Origin: Massilia sp. Root418
GTDB taxonomy: Bacteria > Pseudomonadota > Gammaproteobacteria > Burkholderiales > Burkholderiaceae_D
DNA: 64,000 bases
Direction: 5' to 3'
NCBI RefSeq assembly: GCF_001425265.1
Contig: NZ_LMEC01000020.1
Location: 124,001 to 188,000, forward strand
Shown: one piece after another, positions 42,003-50,599 of the stretch
Layout of the letters: every line of letters starts with the position of its first letter
Numbering within the stretch: the first letter of the stretch is position 1
Made by a program: the position numbers and the translations under genes
The notes under the pieces: generated by a model
Told to the model about the DNA's origin: nothing
Databases searched by the model: none
What the model saw: only the letters and a program-made list of their open reading frames with translations

Positions 42003-42551
42003 ATGATCAAGCCTACCCTCTACGCAGCAGCCCTGTTGGCTGTGAGCTCTGCCGCCTTCGCGCCAATGCCGGCTTCGGCCCAGGTGGACGTCAATCTGGT
42101 CATCGGCACCGCGCCGCCTCCGCTGCGCTATGAAAGCCTGCCGCCACCGCGCCATGGCTACGTCTGGGCGCCAGGTTACTGGAACTGGGACGGCTACCGC
42201 CACGTCTGGGTAGGCGGCCATTGGCTGCGCGAGCGCCCGGGCTACTATTACACCCAGCCGCAATGGGTGCAGTCGAACGGCCACTGGATCCGCCACGAGG
42301 GCCGCTGGGACCGCCGCGGCCGGGGCGACATGGACCACGACGGTATCCCGAACCGCTATGACCGCGACCGTGACGGCGACGGTATCCCCAACCGTTACGA
42401 CAACCACAACAACCGCAGCTACGGCCATGACCGCAGCCGGGGGTACGACAATGACCGCGACGGCGTGCCGAACCGCTACGACCGTGACCGCGATGGCGAC
42501 GGTGTCCCCAACCGTTACGACCACCGGCCGGACAACCCACGCCGCAACTAA
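42003..42551 (+). CDS. Envelope protein with WXXGXW-type repeats and thrombospondin-3-like calcium repeats
   Basis: 182 residues. A signal peptide ending 'APMPASAQ' is followed by repeats of the YXWGXW/BcpO kind ('YVWAPGYWNWDGYRHVWVGG', 'WVQSNGHWIRHEGRW'). The C-terminal half is built of 'D.D.DGIPNRYDRDRDGDG' units, each an EF-like Ca2+ loop as in thrombospondin type 3 repeats; at least four units are seen. Expected in the periplasm or outer membrane. The ATG follows 'cggagaacacc'. Confidence 0.8.
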   Translation: MIKPTLYAAALLAVSSAAFAPMPASAQVDVNLVIGTAPPPLRYESLPPPRHGYVWAPGYWNWDGYRHVWVGGHWLRERPGYYYTQPQWVQSNGHWIRHEGRWDRRGRGDMDHDGIPNRYDRDRDGDGIPNRYDNHNNRSYGHDRSRGYDNDRDGVPNRYDRDRDGDGVPNRYDHRPDNPRRN

Positions 42552-42560
42552 GTTGCGTGC

Positions 42561-43613
42561 TTAAGAAGGCTTCACCGGGCTGGCGCTCCAGTACTGCGCC
42601 AGCCCCAGGTTCTTCAGCGCCGCGTTGACGAAGCGCGGCTCCAGCAGCTCCTCCGCCGGCAAGGCCTGCCGTATCAGCTTCTGGTTGCGGGCAAACGCCA
42701 CCACCCGCCGGTAGTGGCGGAACACCACCTCGTCGTACAGCGGCGTCCAGCGGTCCTTCCAGGGCAGCGTCGGGTCGTCGTAAGAGCGCCGTATCACGCT
42801 CTCCGGCGTACCGTTGCGCGTGCCGTCGCGTATCACCAGGTTGCGGTTCTCCTCCTGCGCTGCCCAATACTGTGCCTTCACCCACGCCGTGGCCACCAGC
42901 TCGGCCAGTTCCGGATTGGCGCGCGTGTAGTCGCGCAGCCCCCATAGCTCCGCGCGCATCTTGCGGTCCGGCTGCCCTTTGCTGGTCCAGATGATTTTGC
43001 CGATGCCTTTATCTTCCAGCGGATAGCCGTTCAGCTGGAACAGCCCATCCACCGCCCCCGTAGCCAGCGCAGACGCGCCGGGCTTGATGTCCATGTTCAC
43101 CAGCTTGAAGTCGCGCGGCGTGAGCCGGTTGTCCTCGATCAGGTGCAGCAGGCCGAGTTCCCACGGCCGCCCGCGGTGCACGCTGATGCGCTTGCCCTTC
43201 AGGTCCAGCAGCGAGCGCGCGCTTGAGTTGGGAGGCACCAGCAGGAACAGGTCCGCGCCGCGTCCCGCCGGCACCACCACCTGCGTGCGTACGCCGCCCG
43301 CGTTCAGTATCACCGACGGCAAATCGCCGTAGGCGGCAAACTGGATCCGGCCGCTGGCGAATGCCTCGTTCATGGTGGCGCCGGTGTCGCCCGTGACGGG
43401 AAACCATTCCAATACCACGCCGCGCCTGGCCAGCTCCCGCGCCAGCCAGCCTTCCTGCTGCACGCGGTACGGCGTGCCGCTCAAGCTGGCCTTGCCGTTT
43501 TCGGCAAAGGCGGTGACCGCGATGCGCAGCACGCGCGGCTCGCCCTGCGCGCGCGCAAGGCCGGGCAGCAGCGCGGCGGCCGGGGCCAGCTTCAGTAATG
43601 ATCGTCTGTCCAT
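42561..43613 (-). CDS. Periplasmic sulfonate-type ABC substrate-binding protein 1
   Basis: 350 residues with a Tat-like start ('DRRSLLKLAPAAALLPG') and the SsuA/TauA fold: 'GTPYRVQQEGWLARELARRG', 'FAAYGDLPSVILNAGG', 'LKGKRISVHRGRPWELG'. Cys-free with only four Met, consistent with use during sulfur starvation. Last gene of the seven-gene operon read from 49220. Paralog of 47301-48485 ('HRGRPWE' is shared), so the transporter probably has two receptors of different specificity. Confidence 0.9.
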   Translation of the reverse strand: MDRRSLLKLAPAAALLPGLARAQGEPRVLRIAVTAFAENGKASLSGTPYRVQQEGWLARELARRGVVLEWFPVTGDTGATMNEAFASGRIQFAAYGDLPSVILNAGGVRTQVVVPAGRGADLFLLVPPNSSARSLLDLKGKRISVHRGRPWELGLLHLIEDNRLTPRDFKLVNMDIKPGASALATGAVDGLFQLNGYPLEDKGIGKIIWTSKGQPDRKMRAELWGLRDYTRANPELAELVATAWVKAQYWAAQEENRNLVIRDGTRNGTPESVIRRSYDDPTLPWKDRWTPLYDEVVFRHYRRVVAFARNQKLIRQALPAEELLEPRFVNAALKNLGLAQYWSASPVKPS

Positions 43614-43631
43614 GCCATGCCCCTCTTCCCG

Positions 43632-44684
43632 TCAGGCTGCTTGCCGGTGCAGCGACAGCGCCGTCTCGAACGGACGCGGGTCGATCCAGCTGCGCACGTC
43701 CACGGGGTTAGGCAGGAACTGCCAGCGGAACAGGAAGTCGCTGAAGTCCTGCAGGCCGGCGATGGACGTCTCCGACAGATCCGTATCGAGACGCAGGTGC
43801 GCGTCCTCGCCGTAAGCGACCGCCACCCAGTACTCGCTGCTGTTGGACTCGCGCGCCAGGAAGCGGCGCGTCTCGTCCGGGTTGCCGCGCGCCCAGGCTT
43901 CCGCCCGAAGCACCTGGTCCACGATGCGCACCGCCGAATCGAAATGATGCTCCAGCAGGTTCTGGTCCACGGTGAGCGTGCGCGGCGTGCCGTTGTTGGC
44001 GCGGATCAGCGGCTCGGGGTGCGCGCCCGTGTCGATCACGGTATGCAGGCCGAACAAGCTGGCGACATGCGCGGCGCTGGCACCTTTCAGGAAGATGGCG
44101 TCCACCTCGCCGCGCAGCAGGCCAAGCAGCTCGGCGCTCTGGCCGCCGCTGCGGCGGCCGCTGAATACATTGCTGCCGGCAGCGCGCACCGCCGGCGCGT
44201 CGCTCTGCCCCGCCTCGATGACGAAATCGACCAGTTCAACGTCGCTCACCGCCAGGCCGTCCAGCTTGAGCGCATTTTCCAGCCCGCGTATGGCCTGCGC
44301 GCGCGAGAAATCGATCTGCGCCGAAATCCAGCGCGGCAAGCCGAAACGCCGGCCTTTCAAGTCGCGCACGGTCTTGATGCCGCTGTCCGGCAAGGCCAGG
44401 ATCAGCTGCGTCTCGTCGGACCAGGACAGGCCCAGCACGCGCGTGTCCCGCCCTGCTGCGCGCGCCCACAGCGCCGGGATATTGCCGCCGTGGCGCACCG
44501 AGTTTTGCAGCGTGTGGTCGAAATGCGATTCGCGCACCGCCTTGTCGTTCGACTCGCGCAGCGACTGCACAGTGGTGCATTGCGAACGGAAGGATTCTTC
44601 CAGCCAGCCTTTTTGCAGCGCGATGCCGAGGCCGGTCGGCACGGGGCAGCGGGTGTACCACAGGGTATCGAGGGAATTGCTCAT
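43632..44684 (-). CDS. DszB-like desulfinase / substrate-binding-fold protein 1
   Basis: 350 residues, cytoplasmic (no signal). It matches 2'-hydroxybiphenyl-2-sulfinate desulfinase DszB around the active site: Cys13 in 'YTRCPVP' (DszB Cys27), His54 in 'ESHFDH' and Arg64 in 'SVRHGGNIP'; the His-to-Arg spacing of 10 equals DszB His60/Arg70. It may therefore release sulfite from a sulfinate; the substrate is unknown. It contains only the initiator Met and two Cys. ATGA overlap with the ATPase gene. The alternative is a soluble binding protein of the same fold. Confidence 0.78.
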   Translation of the reverse strand: MSNSLDTLWYTRCPVPTGLGIALQKGWLEESFRSQCTTVQSLRESNDKAVRESHFDHTLQNSVRHGGNIPALWARAAGRDTRVLGLSWSDETQLILALPDSGIKTVRDLKGRRFGLPRWISAQIDFSRAQAIRGLENALKLDGLAVSDVELVDFVIEAGQSDAPAVRAAGSNVFSGRRSGGQSAELLGLLRGEVDAIFLKGASAAHVASLFGLHTVIDTGAHPEPLIRANNGTPRTLTVDQNLLEHHFDSAVRIVDQVLRAEAWARGNPDETRRFLARESNSSEYWVAVAYGEDAHLRLDTDLSETSIAGLQDFSDFLFRWQFLPNPVDVRSWIDPRPFETALSLHRQAA

Positions 44685-45511
44685 GCCAGCTCCTTGCTTG
44701 GGTTGATGAATGAAAAATCTGCATGCAGGCTGTCGCGGATGGCCACGAAGCCGGCCTGGCCGCGCTGGCGCGGATGCGGCAGCGCCACTTCCTGCACACG
44801 GCGGATGCGGCCCGGACGCGCGTCCAGCACCACGATGCGGTCGGCCAGGTAGACCGCTTCGTCGATATCGTGGGTCACCATCAGCATGGTGATGCCTTCG
44901 TCCTGCCACAGGCGGCGCAGCTCCTGCTGCAGCCGCAGGCGGGTCAGCGCGTCGAGGGCGCCCAGCGGCTCGTCCAGCAGCAGCACGTCCGGCTTGCCCA
45001 CCAGCGCGCGCGCAATTGCCGCCCGCTGCGACATGCCGCCGGACAGCTGATGCGGGAAAGCGTCGGCAAAGCCATCCAGGCCCACGCGGGCGATCTCCGC
45101 CGCCACGCGTTCGCGGCGCTCGGCGGCCGGAACACGGGTGTTGGTAAACGCCAGCGCAATGTTCTGCTCCACCGTCAGCCACGGGAACAGGCGGTGGTCC
45201 TGGAACACCAGCCCCCGGTTCAGGTCCGTGCCCTGGATGTCCTTGCCGTCGTGCTGCAGGCGGCCTTCATATTCGGTGTCCAGTCCTGCCAGCAGGCGCA
45301 GCAAGGTGGATTTGCCGCAGCCGGAGGCCCCGACAATGGCAACAAATTCGCCCGGTTCAACGCGGAACGAGATGTCGTCCAGCACGGGCAAGCGCTCGCC
45401 TTTCAGCGCGAAGGACTTGCTGACATGGTCGACCAGCAGGCCGCCGGTGCGGCGCCGGGGCCGCGCGGTTGGCAGTGCGTGCAGCAATGCCTTGGAAATC
45501 GGTGCGTTCAT
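44681..45511 (-). CDS. ABC transporter ATPase, SsuB/TauB type
   Basis: 276 residues: Walker A 'GASGCGKST', Q-loop 'VFQDHRLFPW', signature 'LSGGMSQRAAIARAL' and Walker B 'VLLLDEPLGALD', followed by 'THDIDEAVYLADRI'. The Q-loop 'DHRLFPW' is usual for aliphatic sulfonate/nitrate importers. Powers the two permeases immediately upstream in the operon. Start ATG at 45511. Confidence 0.93.
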   Translation of the reverse strand: MNAPISKALLHALPTARPRRRTGGLLVDHVSKSFALKGERLPVLDDISFRVEPGEFVAIVGASGCGKSTLLRLLAGLDTEYEGRLQHDGKDIQGTDLNRGLVFQDHRLFPWLTVEQNIALAFTNTRVPAAERRERVAAEIARVGLDGFADAFPHQLSGGMSQRAAIARALVGKPDVLLLDEPLGALDALTRLRLQQELRRLWQDEGITMLMVTHDIDEAVYLADRIVVLDARPGRIRRVQEVALPHPRQRGQAGFVAIRDSLHADFSFINPSKELA

Positions 45512-45520
45512 ATGGCTCCT

Positions 45521-46279
45521 TCAGGATTCAAATCGGTGGATGCGGCGCGCGGCGCGGTTCAGGGCGGCGTTCATGGCTTGCGCCACCAGCGCGATCACCG
45601 CCACCGCCAGCAGCACCACGTCCATGCGGCCGGCCACTTCGCCGTTCAGCAGCAGCGAACCGATGCCGGGACCTGCAGCGAACAGCAGCTCGCCACCCAT
45701 GCAGGCCAGCCAGGAAAAGGCCAGCGCATGCGTCAGCCCGGTAACGATGGCCGGCGTAGCGGCGGGCAGCAGCACCCGGCGGAAGGTCTGCCACTGTGTC
45801 AGGGTCAGCACCCGGCCCACTTCGCGCAGGCGCAGCTCCACGTTGCGTATGCCTTCACAGGTGTTGAGCGTGGTGGGATAGAAGGCGGCAATGGCCACCA
45901 CGAGCAGCTTGGCCGCGTCGCCGCTGCCCACCCAAAGGCCGAGCAAGGGGATCAGCCCGAGCAGCGGCACCTGGCGGATGCTGTGGTACAGAGGACCGAT
46001 CAGGCGTTCGGCCACGCGCGACTGCGCCATCAGCGTGCCTGTGGCGATGCCCACTGTACCGCCCAGCGCAATGCCGGCCAGCGTGCGGCCCAGGCTCACT
46101 TTCAGGTGCAGCCACAGCTCGCCCGATGCGAGCAGCTGCAGCAGGCTTTCCCACAGCTGTGGCAAGGGAACAAAGATGTAAGCAGCGCTCGCGCCTTGCC
46201 CGGAAGCCCATTGCCAGGCCGCCAGCAAGGCCACCGGCAGCAAAGCGCCTTTAATCAAAGTGATGGTCCTGGCCTGCAT
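45521..46279 (-). CDS. ABC permease, SsuC type, copy 2
   Basis: 252 residues with five to six membrane helices and the EAA-type loop 'EGIRNVELRLREVGRVLTLT'. Preceded by 2 bp after the stop of the first permease and followed by the ATPase after 9 bp. The two permeases are different enough to form a heterodimer. The start at 46279 begins the first helix ('ALLPVALLAAWQWASG'). Confidence 0.9.
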   Translation of the reverse strand: MQARTITLIKGALLPVALLAAWQWASGQGASAAYIFVPLPQLWESLLQLLASGELWLHLKVSLGRTLAGIALGGTVGIATGTLMAQSRVAERLIGPLYHSIRQVPLLGLIPLLGLWVGSGDAAKLLVVAIAAFYPTTLNTCEGIRNVELRLREVGRVLTLTQWQTFRRVLLPAATPAIVTGLTHALAFSWLACMGGELLFAAGPGIGSLLLNGEVAGRMDVVLLAVAVIALVAQAMNAALNRAARRIHRFES

Positions 46280-46281
46280 GG

Positions 46282-47286
46282 TCAGCCCTTCTTCCAGCGC
46301 GTCAGGCGCTGCTCGATGAGACGGAAGCTGCGGTCCAGCGTGAAGCCGATCACGCCGGTCAGCACCACGCCCACCATCACCACGTCCAGCCGGAACATCT
46401 GGCGGCCCATTTCCATCATCTGGCCAAGGCCGCTGTCGGCGGCCAGCAGCTCGGCGCCCACCAGCACCATCCAGGAACGCGACAGCGCAATGCGCACGCC
46501 GGTCAGCACGTCGGGCACGATGGCAGGCAGCGCGATGCGGCGGATCACGTTCCAGCGCGAGAAGCGGTACACGGCAGCCACTTCGAAATAGCGCGCCGGC
46601 AGGTTGCGGATGGCGTCGTGCGCGGCCAGCGCCACGATAAAAAAGGTGGCCTTGGCTACGATGAACACCTTGAAGCTTTCGCCTATGCCCAGCAGCAGGA
46701 TAAACAGCGGGATCAGCGCCACCGTGGGCAACTGGCGCAGCACGTTGAAAGTGGGCTCGACGTAGGCCCGCAGCGGCTTGGAAAGCCCAAGCAGCACGCC
46801 CGCCGCAAGGCCCGCCGCACCGCCCAGCGAGAAGCCGGCGAACAGGCGGTACAGGCTCACACCCAGGTGGTCCGGCAGCTCGCCGGTTTGTGCCAGTTCG
46901 GCGGCAGTCAGCGCCACCTGCCAGGGCGACACCAGGATCTGCGGCGGCGCCCATTCCAGCGCGGTGGCGGCGGACCACAGCAGCAGGGCCAACACCGGCG
47001 CAGTCCAGGCCGACCAGCGCGCCGCCAACCAGCGGTCCACCAGGCCGGCGCGGCCCGCGGCTGCCCGCAGGGGGCGCTCAGATGCGGGCGGGGTATCGGC
47101 GGACGGCGGCGCGCCATGCTGAACGGCGTGCTGCGATACCTGCGGCGATACATGCTGCAATTTGTGCTGCGATACCTGCTGCGATACCTGCAGCGATATA
47201 TGCTGCGCTGCTTCGCCCGGCGAAGCGTGCGCCTGCGGCGGCGTTTGCAAGGGCGGCGGCGGCCTGTATGTGGCGGCGATGGTCAT
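46282..47286 (-). CDS. ABC permease, SsuC type, copy 1, with repeat-rich N-terminal extension
   Basis: 334 residues. The permease part ('LVLALLLW..', EAA-type loop 'DAIRNLPARYFEVAAVYRF', 'GVRIALSRSWMVLVGAELL') is normal. The first 70 residues are a Gln/His/Ser/Pro low-complexity cytoplasmic tail ('LQVSQQVSQHKLQHVSPQ') encoded by imperfect 12-bp repeats, unusual for this family. An internal start is possible, but none has a good ribosome site. Follows the binding-protein gene by 14 bp. Confidence 0.88.
   Translation of the reverse strand: MTIAATYRPPPPLQTPPQAHASPGEAAQHISLQVSQQVSQHKLQHVSPQVSQHAVQHGAPPSADTPPASERPLRAAAGRAGLVDRWLAARWSAWTAPVLALLLWSAATALEWAPPQILVSPWQVALTAAELAQTGELPDHLGVSLYRLFAGFSLGGAAGLAAGVLLGLSKPLRAYVEPTFNVLRQLPTVALIPLFILLLGIGESFKVFIVAKATFFIVALAAHDAIRNLPARYFEVAAVYRFSRWNVIRRIALPAIVPDVLTGVRIALSRSWMVLVGAELLAADSGLGQMMEMGRQMFRLDVVMVGVVLTGVIGFTLDRSFRLIEQRLTRWKKG
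47124..47215. repeat. Imperfect 12-bp repeats in permease N-terminus
   Basis: Variants of 'ctgcgatacctg' recur about seven times and encode the Gln/Ser/His-rich tail of the permease at 46282-47286. Probably a slippage-prone tract. Confidence 0.6.
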
Positions 47287-47300
47287 GTACGCGCTCCTTC

Positions 47301-48485
47301 CTAGCGGGTCCAGTAGTCTTGCAATTGAAGCTGGGCCAGGCCCTGCTTCACGAACTGCGGCGCAAACAGCGCGTCCACCGGCAAAGGCCTGGCAATCAGG
47401 CCCGCCTGCCTGGCGTACTCCGCCTCGGCCGCGTAATGCGCGCGCACGGCGGGAGTAAACAGCGGCGACCAGCGGTCCTTCCACTGCGTGCCGTCACCCG
47501 CCAGTTCGCGCCGCACCACGTCCTCGCTCTGGCCGCCCAGCGATTCGGACTTGATGTAGTGCTCGCGGCCGGCATCGGCCGCAGCCGCCGCCCTGTGGTG
47601 CTCGCGCAGATACGCGGACACCACCAGTTGCGCCACCTGCGGATAGCGCTGCAGGAAAGCGCTGTCGCCCCATAGCTCGGCGCGCATTTTCCAGTCCTCC
47701 GGCGCCTTCTTGCTGGCCCAGATGATCTTGCCCACCTTCTTATCCTCCAGCACAAAGGCGTCGCTCAGTGTGAAGAACGCGTCCGCACCGCCGGTGGCCA
47801 GCGCAGCGGCGCCTGCCTGCGGGTTGAGGTTGAGGATCTTCACGTCGCTCAGCTTCAGGCCATTCGCCTGCAGCAGCCGCGCGAACGGATACTCCCACGG
47901 CCGCCCGCGATGCAGGGCGATGCGCTTGCCCTTCAGGTCACGGATCGAGCGCGCCGTGGAATTCGGCGGCACCACGAGATAGGTGTTGTTCAGGCTACCG
48001 CCCGGCAGCACCAGCCGCGTCTGCAGGCCGGAAGCGTTGGCGATGATGGACGGCAGGTCGCCGTAGTTGGCGAAGTCGATGCTCTTGCTGGCAAAAGCTT
48101 CGTTCACCTGGGCGGCCACCGAATTGGTGGTGACCGGCACCCATTCGAGACGTACACCGAGCTTGCCCAGCTCCGCTTCGAGCCAGCGGTCCTGCGCCAC
48201 CTGGGCCGACGCGCCGGCGAAGACGGTCTTGCCGGCAGGCGCGGGCCGCGCCACGGCGGCAATGCGCACAGTCTCGGGCAGCCCTGCGCCCACGGCGGCC
48301 GTGGCCGGGCCCGACGCCTTGGCTGCTGCCGAAGCGACCTGCGACGCACCGGCCGCCCACGCCAGCCCGGCATGCGCGGCGCCGGGCATGGCTGCGCAAA
48401 CCAGCCCGCAAACCGCAGCCGCCAGCAAATCGGCAAGCGCAGCGCGCGCGCCGCGCTTGCGTCCGAGGGTCAGTGACGTCGTCAT
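47301..48485 (-). CDS. Periplasmic sulfonate-type ABC substrate-binding protein 2
   Basis: 394 residues. A long signal ('LLAAAVCGLVCAAMPGAAHA') precedes an Ala-rich spacer and the SsuA-like domain ('DFANYGDLPSIIANASG', 'LKGKRIALHRGRPWEY'). The mature part contains one Met and no Cys; both Cys are in the signal peptide. Paralog of 42561-43613. Second gene of the operon, 9 bp after the aldolase-like gene. Confidence 0.9.
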   Translation of the reverse strand: MTTSLTLGRKRGARAALADLLAAAVCGLVCAAMPGAAHAGLAWAAGASQVASAAAKASGPATAAVGAGLPETVRIAAVARPAPAGKTVFAGASAQVAQDRWLEAELGKLGVRLEWVPVTTNSVAAQVNEAFASKSIDFANYGDLPSIIANASGLQTRLVLPGGSLNNTYLVVPPNSTARSIRDLKGKRIALHRGRPWEYPFARLLQANGLKLSDVKILNLNPQAGAAALATGGADAFFTLSDAFVLEDKKVGKIIWASKKAPEDWKMRAELWGDSAFLQRYPQVAQLVVSAYLREHHRAAAAADAGREHYIKSESLGGQSEDVVRRELAGDGTQWKDRWSPLFTPAVRAHYAAEAEYARQAGLIARPLPVDALFAPQFVKQGLAQLQLQDYWTR

Positions 48486-48494
48486 CGCAGCTCC

Positions 48495-49220
48495 TTACAG
48501 ATCGCTGGCTGGCAGCAGGGACAATTCGCGCGCAGTCTCGATCAGATTGCTCATCTTCCATTGCTGCAGCAGCACGCCCGGCCCGAAGTCGCGCGAGCCG
48601 CCGATGGCCTCGGCCTGTATCTGGATCTTGGCACCCTCCTCCAGCAGCAAAATGAATTCGGCCAGCTTCAGCAGGCCCTGCTTGCCCCACACCGTGGCCC
48701 CGCCGTTCGCTTCCAGGATTGCGGTGGAGTGCGCATTTTTCGCGATCAGGCCCAGGATGAAGTCCACCTCCGGCTGGCGGCGGTCGATATAGATGGGGAT
48801 CTCGCGGATCAGCTGGAAGCGCTGCACGGGCACGTAGCGGATCGGCAGGGTGCGGTGGGTTTGCGCCCAGGCGCCCAGCGCCGGCGAGTGCACGTGCGAG
48901 ATGGACGTCACTTCCGGGCGCTCATTGAACAGCTTCAGGTAGCGGCCACCGCCACCGCCCGCACCTGAATAGACGTTGCCATCGAGCCCAATGACGGACG
49001 CCGTCAGCGGCTGCCCCTTGCGGAACGGGCCCGGGTCGTTGACCACCACCACCTTGTCCTCGCCGGGAATGCGCTCGACGAACCCCACCGTACCGTTGGC
49101 GGTAAGGCTGCCGGTTTCGCGCAGCGCGTTGAACGCAAGTTGCGCGTCCTTGCGGACCTGCTCCACGAACTCCTGTACCTGCACGCTCAGTTGCGCTTGT
49201 GCTGCCAGTGCTTCAGTCAT
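48495..49220 (-). CDS. Class II aldolase/adducin-family protein
   Basis: 241 residues of the fuculose-aldolase/adducin fold. Zinc ligands are in 'SISHVHSPALGAW' and a later His ('AKNAHSTAILEANGG'); the N-terminus has the 'TGSLTANGTVGF' substrate loop. It could split the carbon part of an organosulfur substrate, or decarboxylate it. Two Met and no Cys. First gene of the operon, 38 bp downstream of a very good sigma-54 promoter. Confidence 0.87.
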   Translation of the reverse strand: MTEALAAQAQLSVQVQEFVEQVRKDAQLAFNALRETGSLTANGTVGFVERIPGEDKVVVVNDPGPFRKGQPLTASVIGLDGNVYSGAGGGGGRYLKLFNERPEVTSISHVHSPALGAWAQTHRTLPIRYVPVQRFQLIREIPIYIDRRQPEVDFILGLIAKNAHSTAILEANGGATVWGKQGLLKLAEFILLLEEGAKIQIQAEAIGGSRDFGPGVLLQQWKMSNLIETARELSLLPASDL

Positions 49221-49257
49221 TGCATTTCTCCCTGCGGGTTGGTCATGCCTCTACTTT

Positions 49258-49274
49258 CGCAAGACGCGTGCCAG
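49258..49274 (-). promoter_or_regulatory. Sigma-54 promoter of the transport operon
   Basis: Minus strand CTGGCACG-CGTC-TTGCG: a match at every fixed position of YTGGCACGrNNNTTGC except the purine. It lies 38 bp before the class II aldolase start. A near-palindrome around 49326-49341 ('GCTGttgatatcgCAGC') between the two divergent promoters could be an enhancer site. Confidence 0.85.
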
Positions 49275-49387
49275 CCGAAAGCGCGCCTGGCAGCGACGGC
49301 GCTGCGCGCCGCGTAGCAGCCGCTGTTGATATCGCAGCAGCGCCGGCGGCCACTGTCGCCCCGGCAGCAAGGCGGAGGCGCGGTGCG

Positions 49388-49404
49388 CGGGCATGCTTCC
49401 TGCA
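49388..49404 (+). promoter_or_regulatory. Sigma-54-like promoter of the second DszB-like gene
   Basis: CGGGCATG-CTTC-CTGCA: GG and GC elements with the required 10-bp gap, and the same GGCATG variant as the promoter at 53006-53022. It lies 56 bp before the ATG at 49460. Weaker than its divergent partner. Confidence 0.55.
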
Positions 49405-49459
49405 ATCCCTGCAAGCGGCCGCATGGCGGACCGACCCACCCACCACTACAAGGACAAAC

Positions 49460-50518
49460 ATGAGCGCTATCGAGAAACAAGCCAAACCCGTCGAAACGGT
49501 TTGGTTCACCCGTTGTCCCGTACCTACGGCCACGGGCCTGGCATACAAGCTGGGATGGCTGGACGAAGAATTCGCGCGCGACGGCATCAAGCTGCAAACG
49601 CTGCAGGAAGTCGGCGGCGAGCTGGCGCGCCACCACTACGACCACCAGCTGGAAACACTGGTGCGCGAAGGCGGCAACCTGCTGGCTCTGCCGGCGCGGG
49701 CGCAAGGCGCGCCGACCCGGCTGATCGGCCTGACCTGGATCGACGAGTGGCAGTCCATCCTCGTGCGGCCGGGTTCGGGCATCACCCGGCCGGAACACCT
49801 GAAAGGCAAGCGCCTGGCGCTGCCCGCCTTCCGCAGCGACGACTTGCAGAACAACCGGCGCGGCCGCAGCATCGCGCGCGGCATGAGCCTCGCAGGCTAC
49901 AAGGGCGCGCTGGCGTCGGCCGGGCTGACCCTGGACGACGTGCAGCTGGTGGAACTGGGACAGAACAGCCCCGCCGAATACCGCAACCTGGGCACCAACC
50001 TGTGGGAAGGCATTTCGCCGCTGCTGCTGGGTGAAGTGGACGCGGTATATGTGAAGGGCGCGGCGGCAGCCGATGCGGCGCGCGAGGCCGGCGTGGTCGT
50101 CGGGATCGACCTGGACAAGCTGGAACGCCGCTACCGGGTGAACAACGGCACACCGCGTCCCATCACCGTGCATGAGGACTTCCTGCGCGACCAGTTCGAA
50201 CTGGTGGTGCGCTTCCTCGCGCAGACCCTGCGCGCAGCCGAGTGGGCCAAGAGCCACAAGGACGAGGTGCTGCAGATACTGCAGGGGGAGACGCGCGCAG
50301 GCGGCAAAGGCGTGGCGGAGGCCTACCGCGATGGCTTCCACCTGGCGCTGGCGCCAGATCTGTCCGATGAGAAGGTGGAGCTGTTCCGGCAGCAGAAGCA
50401 CTTCCAGCTGGTGCACGGCTTCCTGGACCGGGACGTGGATGTCGATGCGTGGATAGACCGCAGGCCGCTGGAGGAGGCGCAGCGGCGCCTGGCGGAAAGC
50501 GTGCGCGTGGCGGCCTGA
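49460..50518 (+). CDS. DszB-like desulfinase / substrate-binding-fold protein 2
   Basis: 352 residues, no signal peptide, homologous to 43632-44684. Putative catalytic residues: Cys19 in 'FTRCPVP', His59 in 'RHHYDH', Arg69 in 'LVREGGNL', with the DszB His-Arg spacing of 10. The catalytic Cys is its only Cys and it has two Met. It reads divergently from the transport operon across a 239-bp region holding both sigma-54-type promoters. The ATG has 'AAGGACA' upstream. Two paralogs suggest two sulfinate substrates or a heterodimer. Confidence 0.78.
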   Translation: MSAIEKQAKPVETVWFTRCPVPTATGLAYKLGWLDEEFARDGIKLQTLQEVGGELARHHYDHQLETLVREGGNLLALPARAQGAPTRLIGLTWIDEWQSILVRPGSGITRPEHLKGKRLALPAFRSDDLQNNRRGRSIARGMSLAGYKGALASAGLTLDDVQLVELGQNSPAEYRNLGTNLWEGISPLLLGEVDAVYVKGAAAADAAREAGVVVGIDLDKLERRYRVNNGTPRPITVHEDFLRDQFELVVRFLAQTLRAAEWAKSHKDEVLQILQGETRAGGKGVAEAYRDGFHLALAPDLSDEKVELFRQQKHFQLVHGFLDRDVDVDAWIDRRPLEEAQRRLAESVRVAA

Positions 50519-50526
50519 CGGAGAGC

Positions 50527-50587
50527 GGCGGGTTACGCTCCGCTAACCCGCCCTGCGATGTGCGTGCGGCGGCGGGCGTAACCCGCC
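50527..50587. repeat. REP-like palindromes between convergent genes
   Basis: A perfect 9-bp-arm palindrome GGCGGGTTA / TAACCCGCC at 50527-50552 plus a partial copy ('GGGCGTAACCCGCC') at 50574-50587. Same core as 28505-28535. Confidence 0.7.
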
Positions 50588-50599
50588 ATGCCCGAGCCG

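Noticed and set aside
44723..46591. 622-codon plus-strand open frame opposite the sulfonate transporter genes
   Set aside because: Spans three well-supported minus-strand genes and has no recognisable domain.
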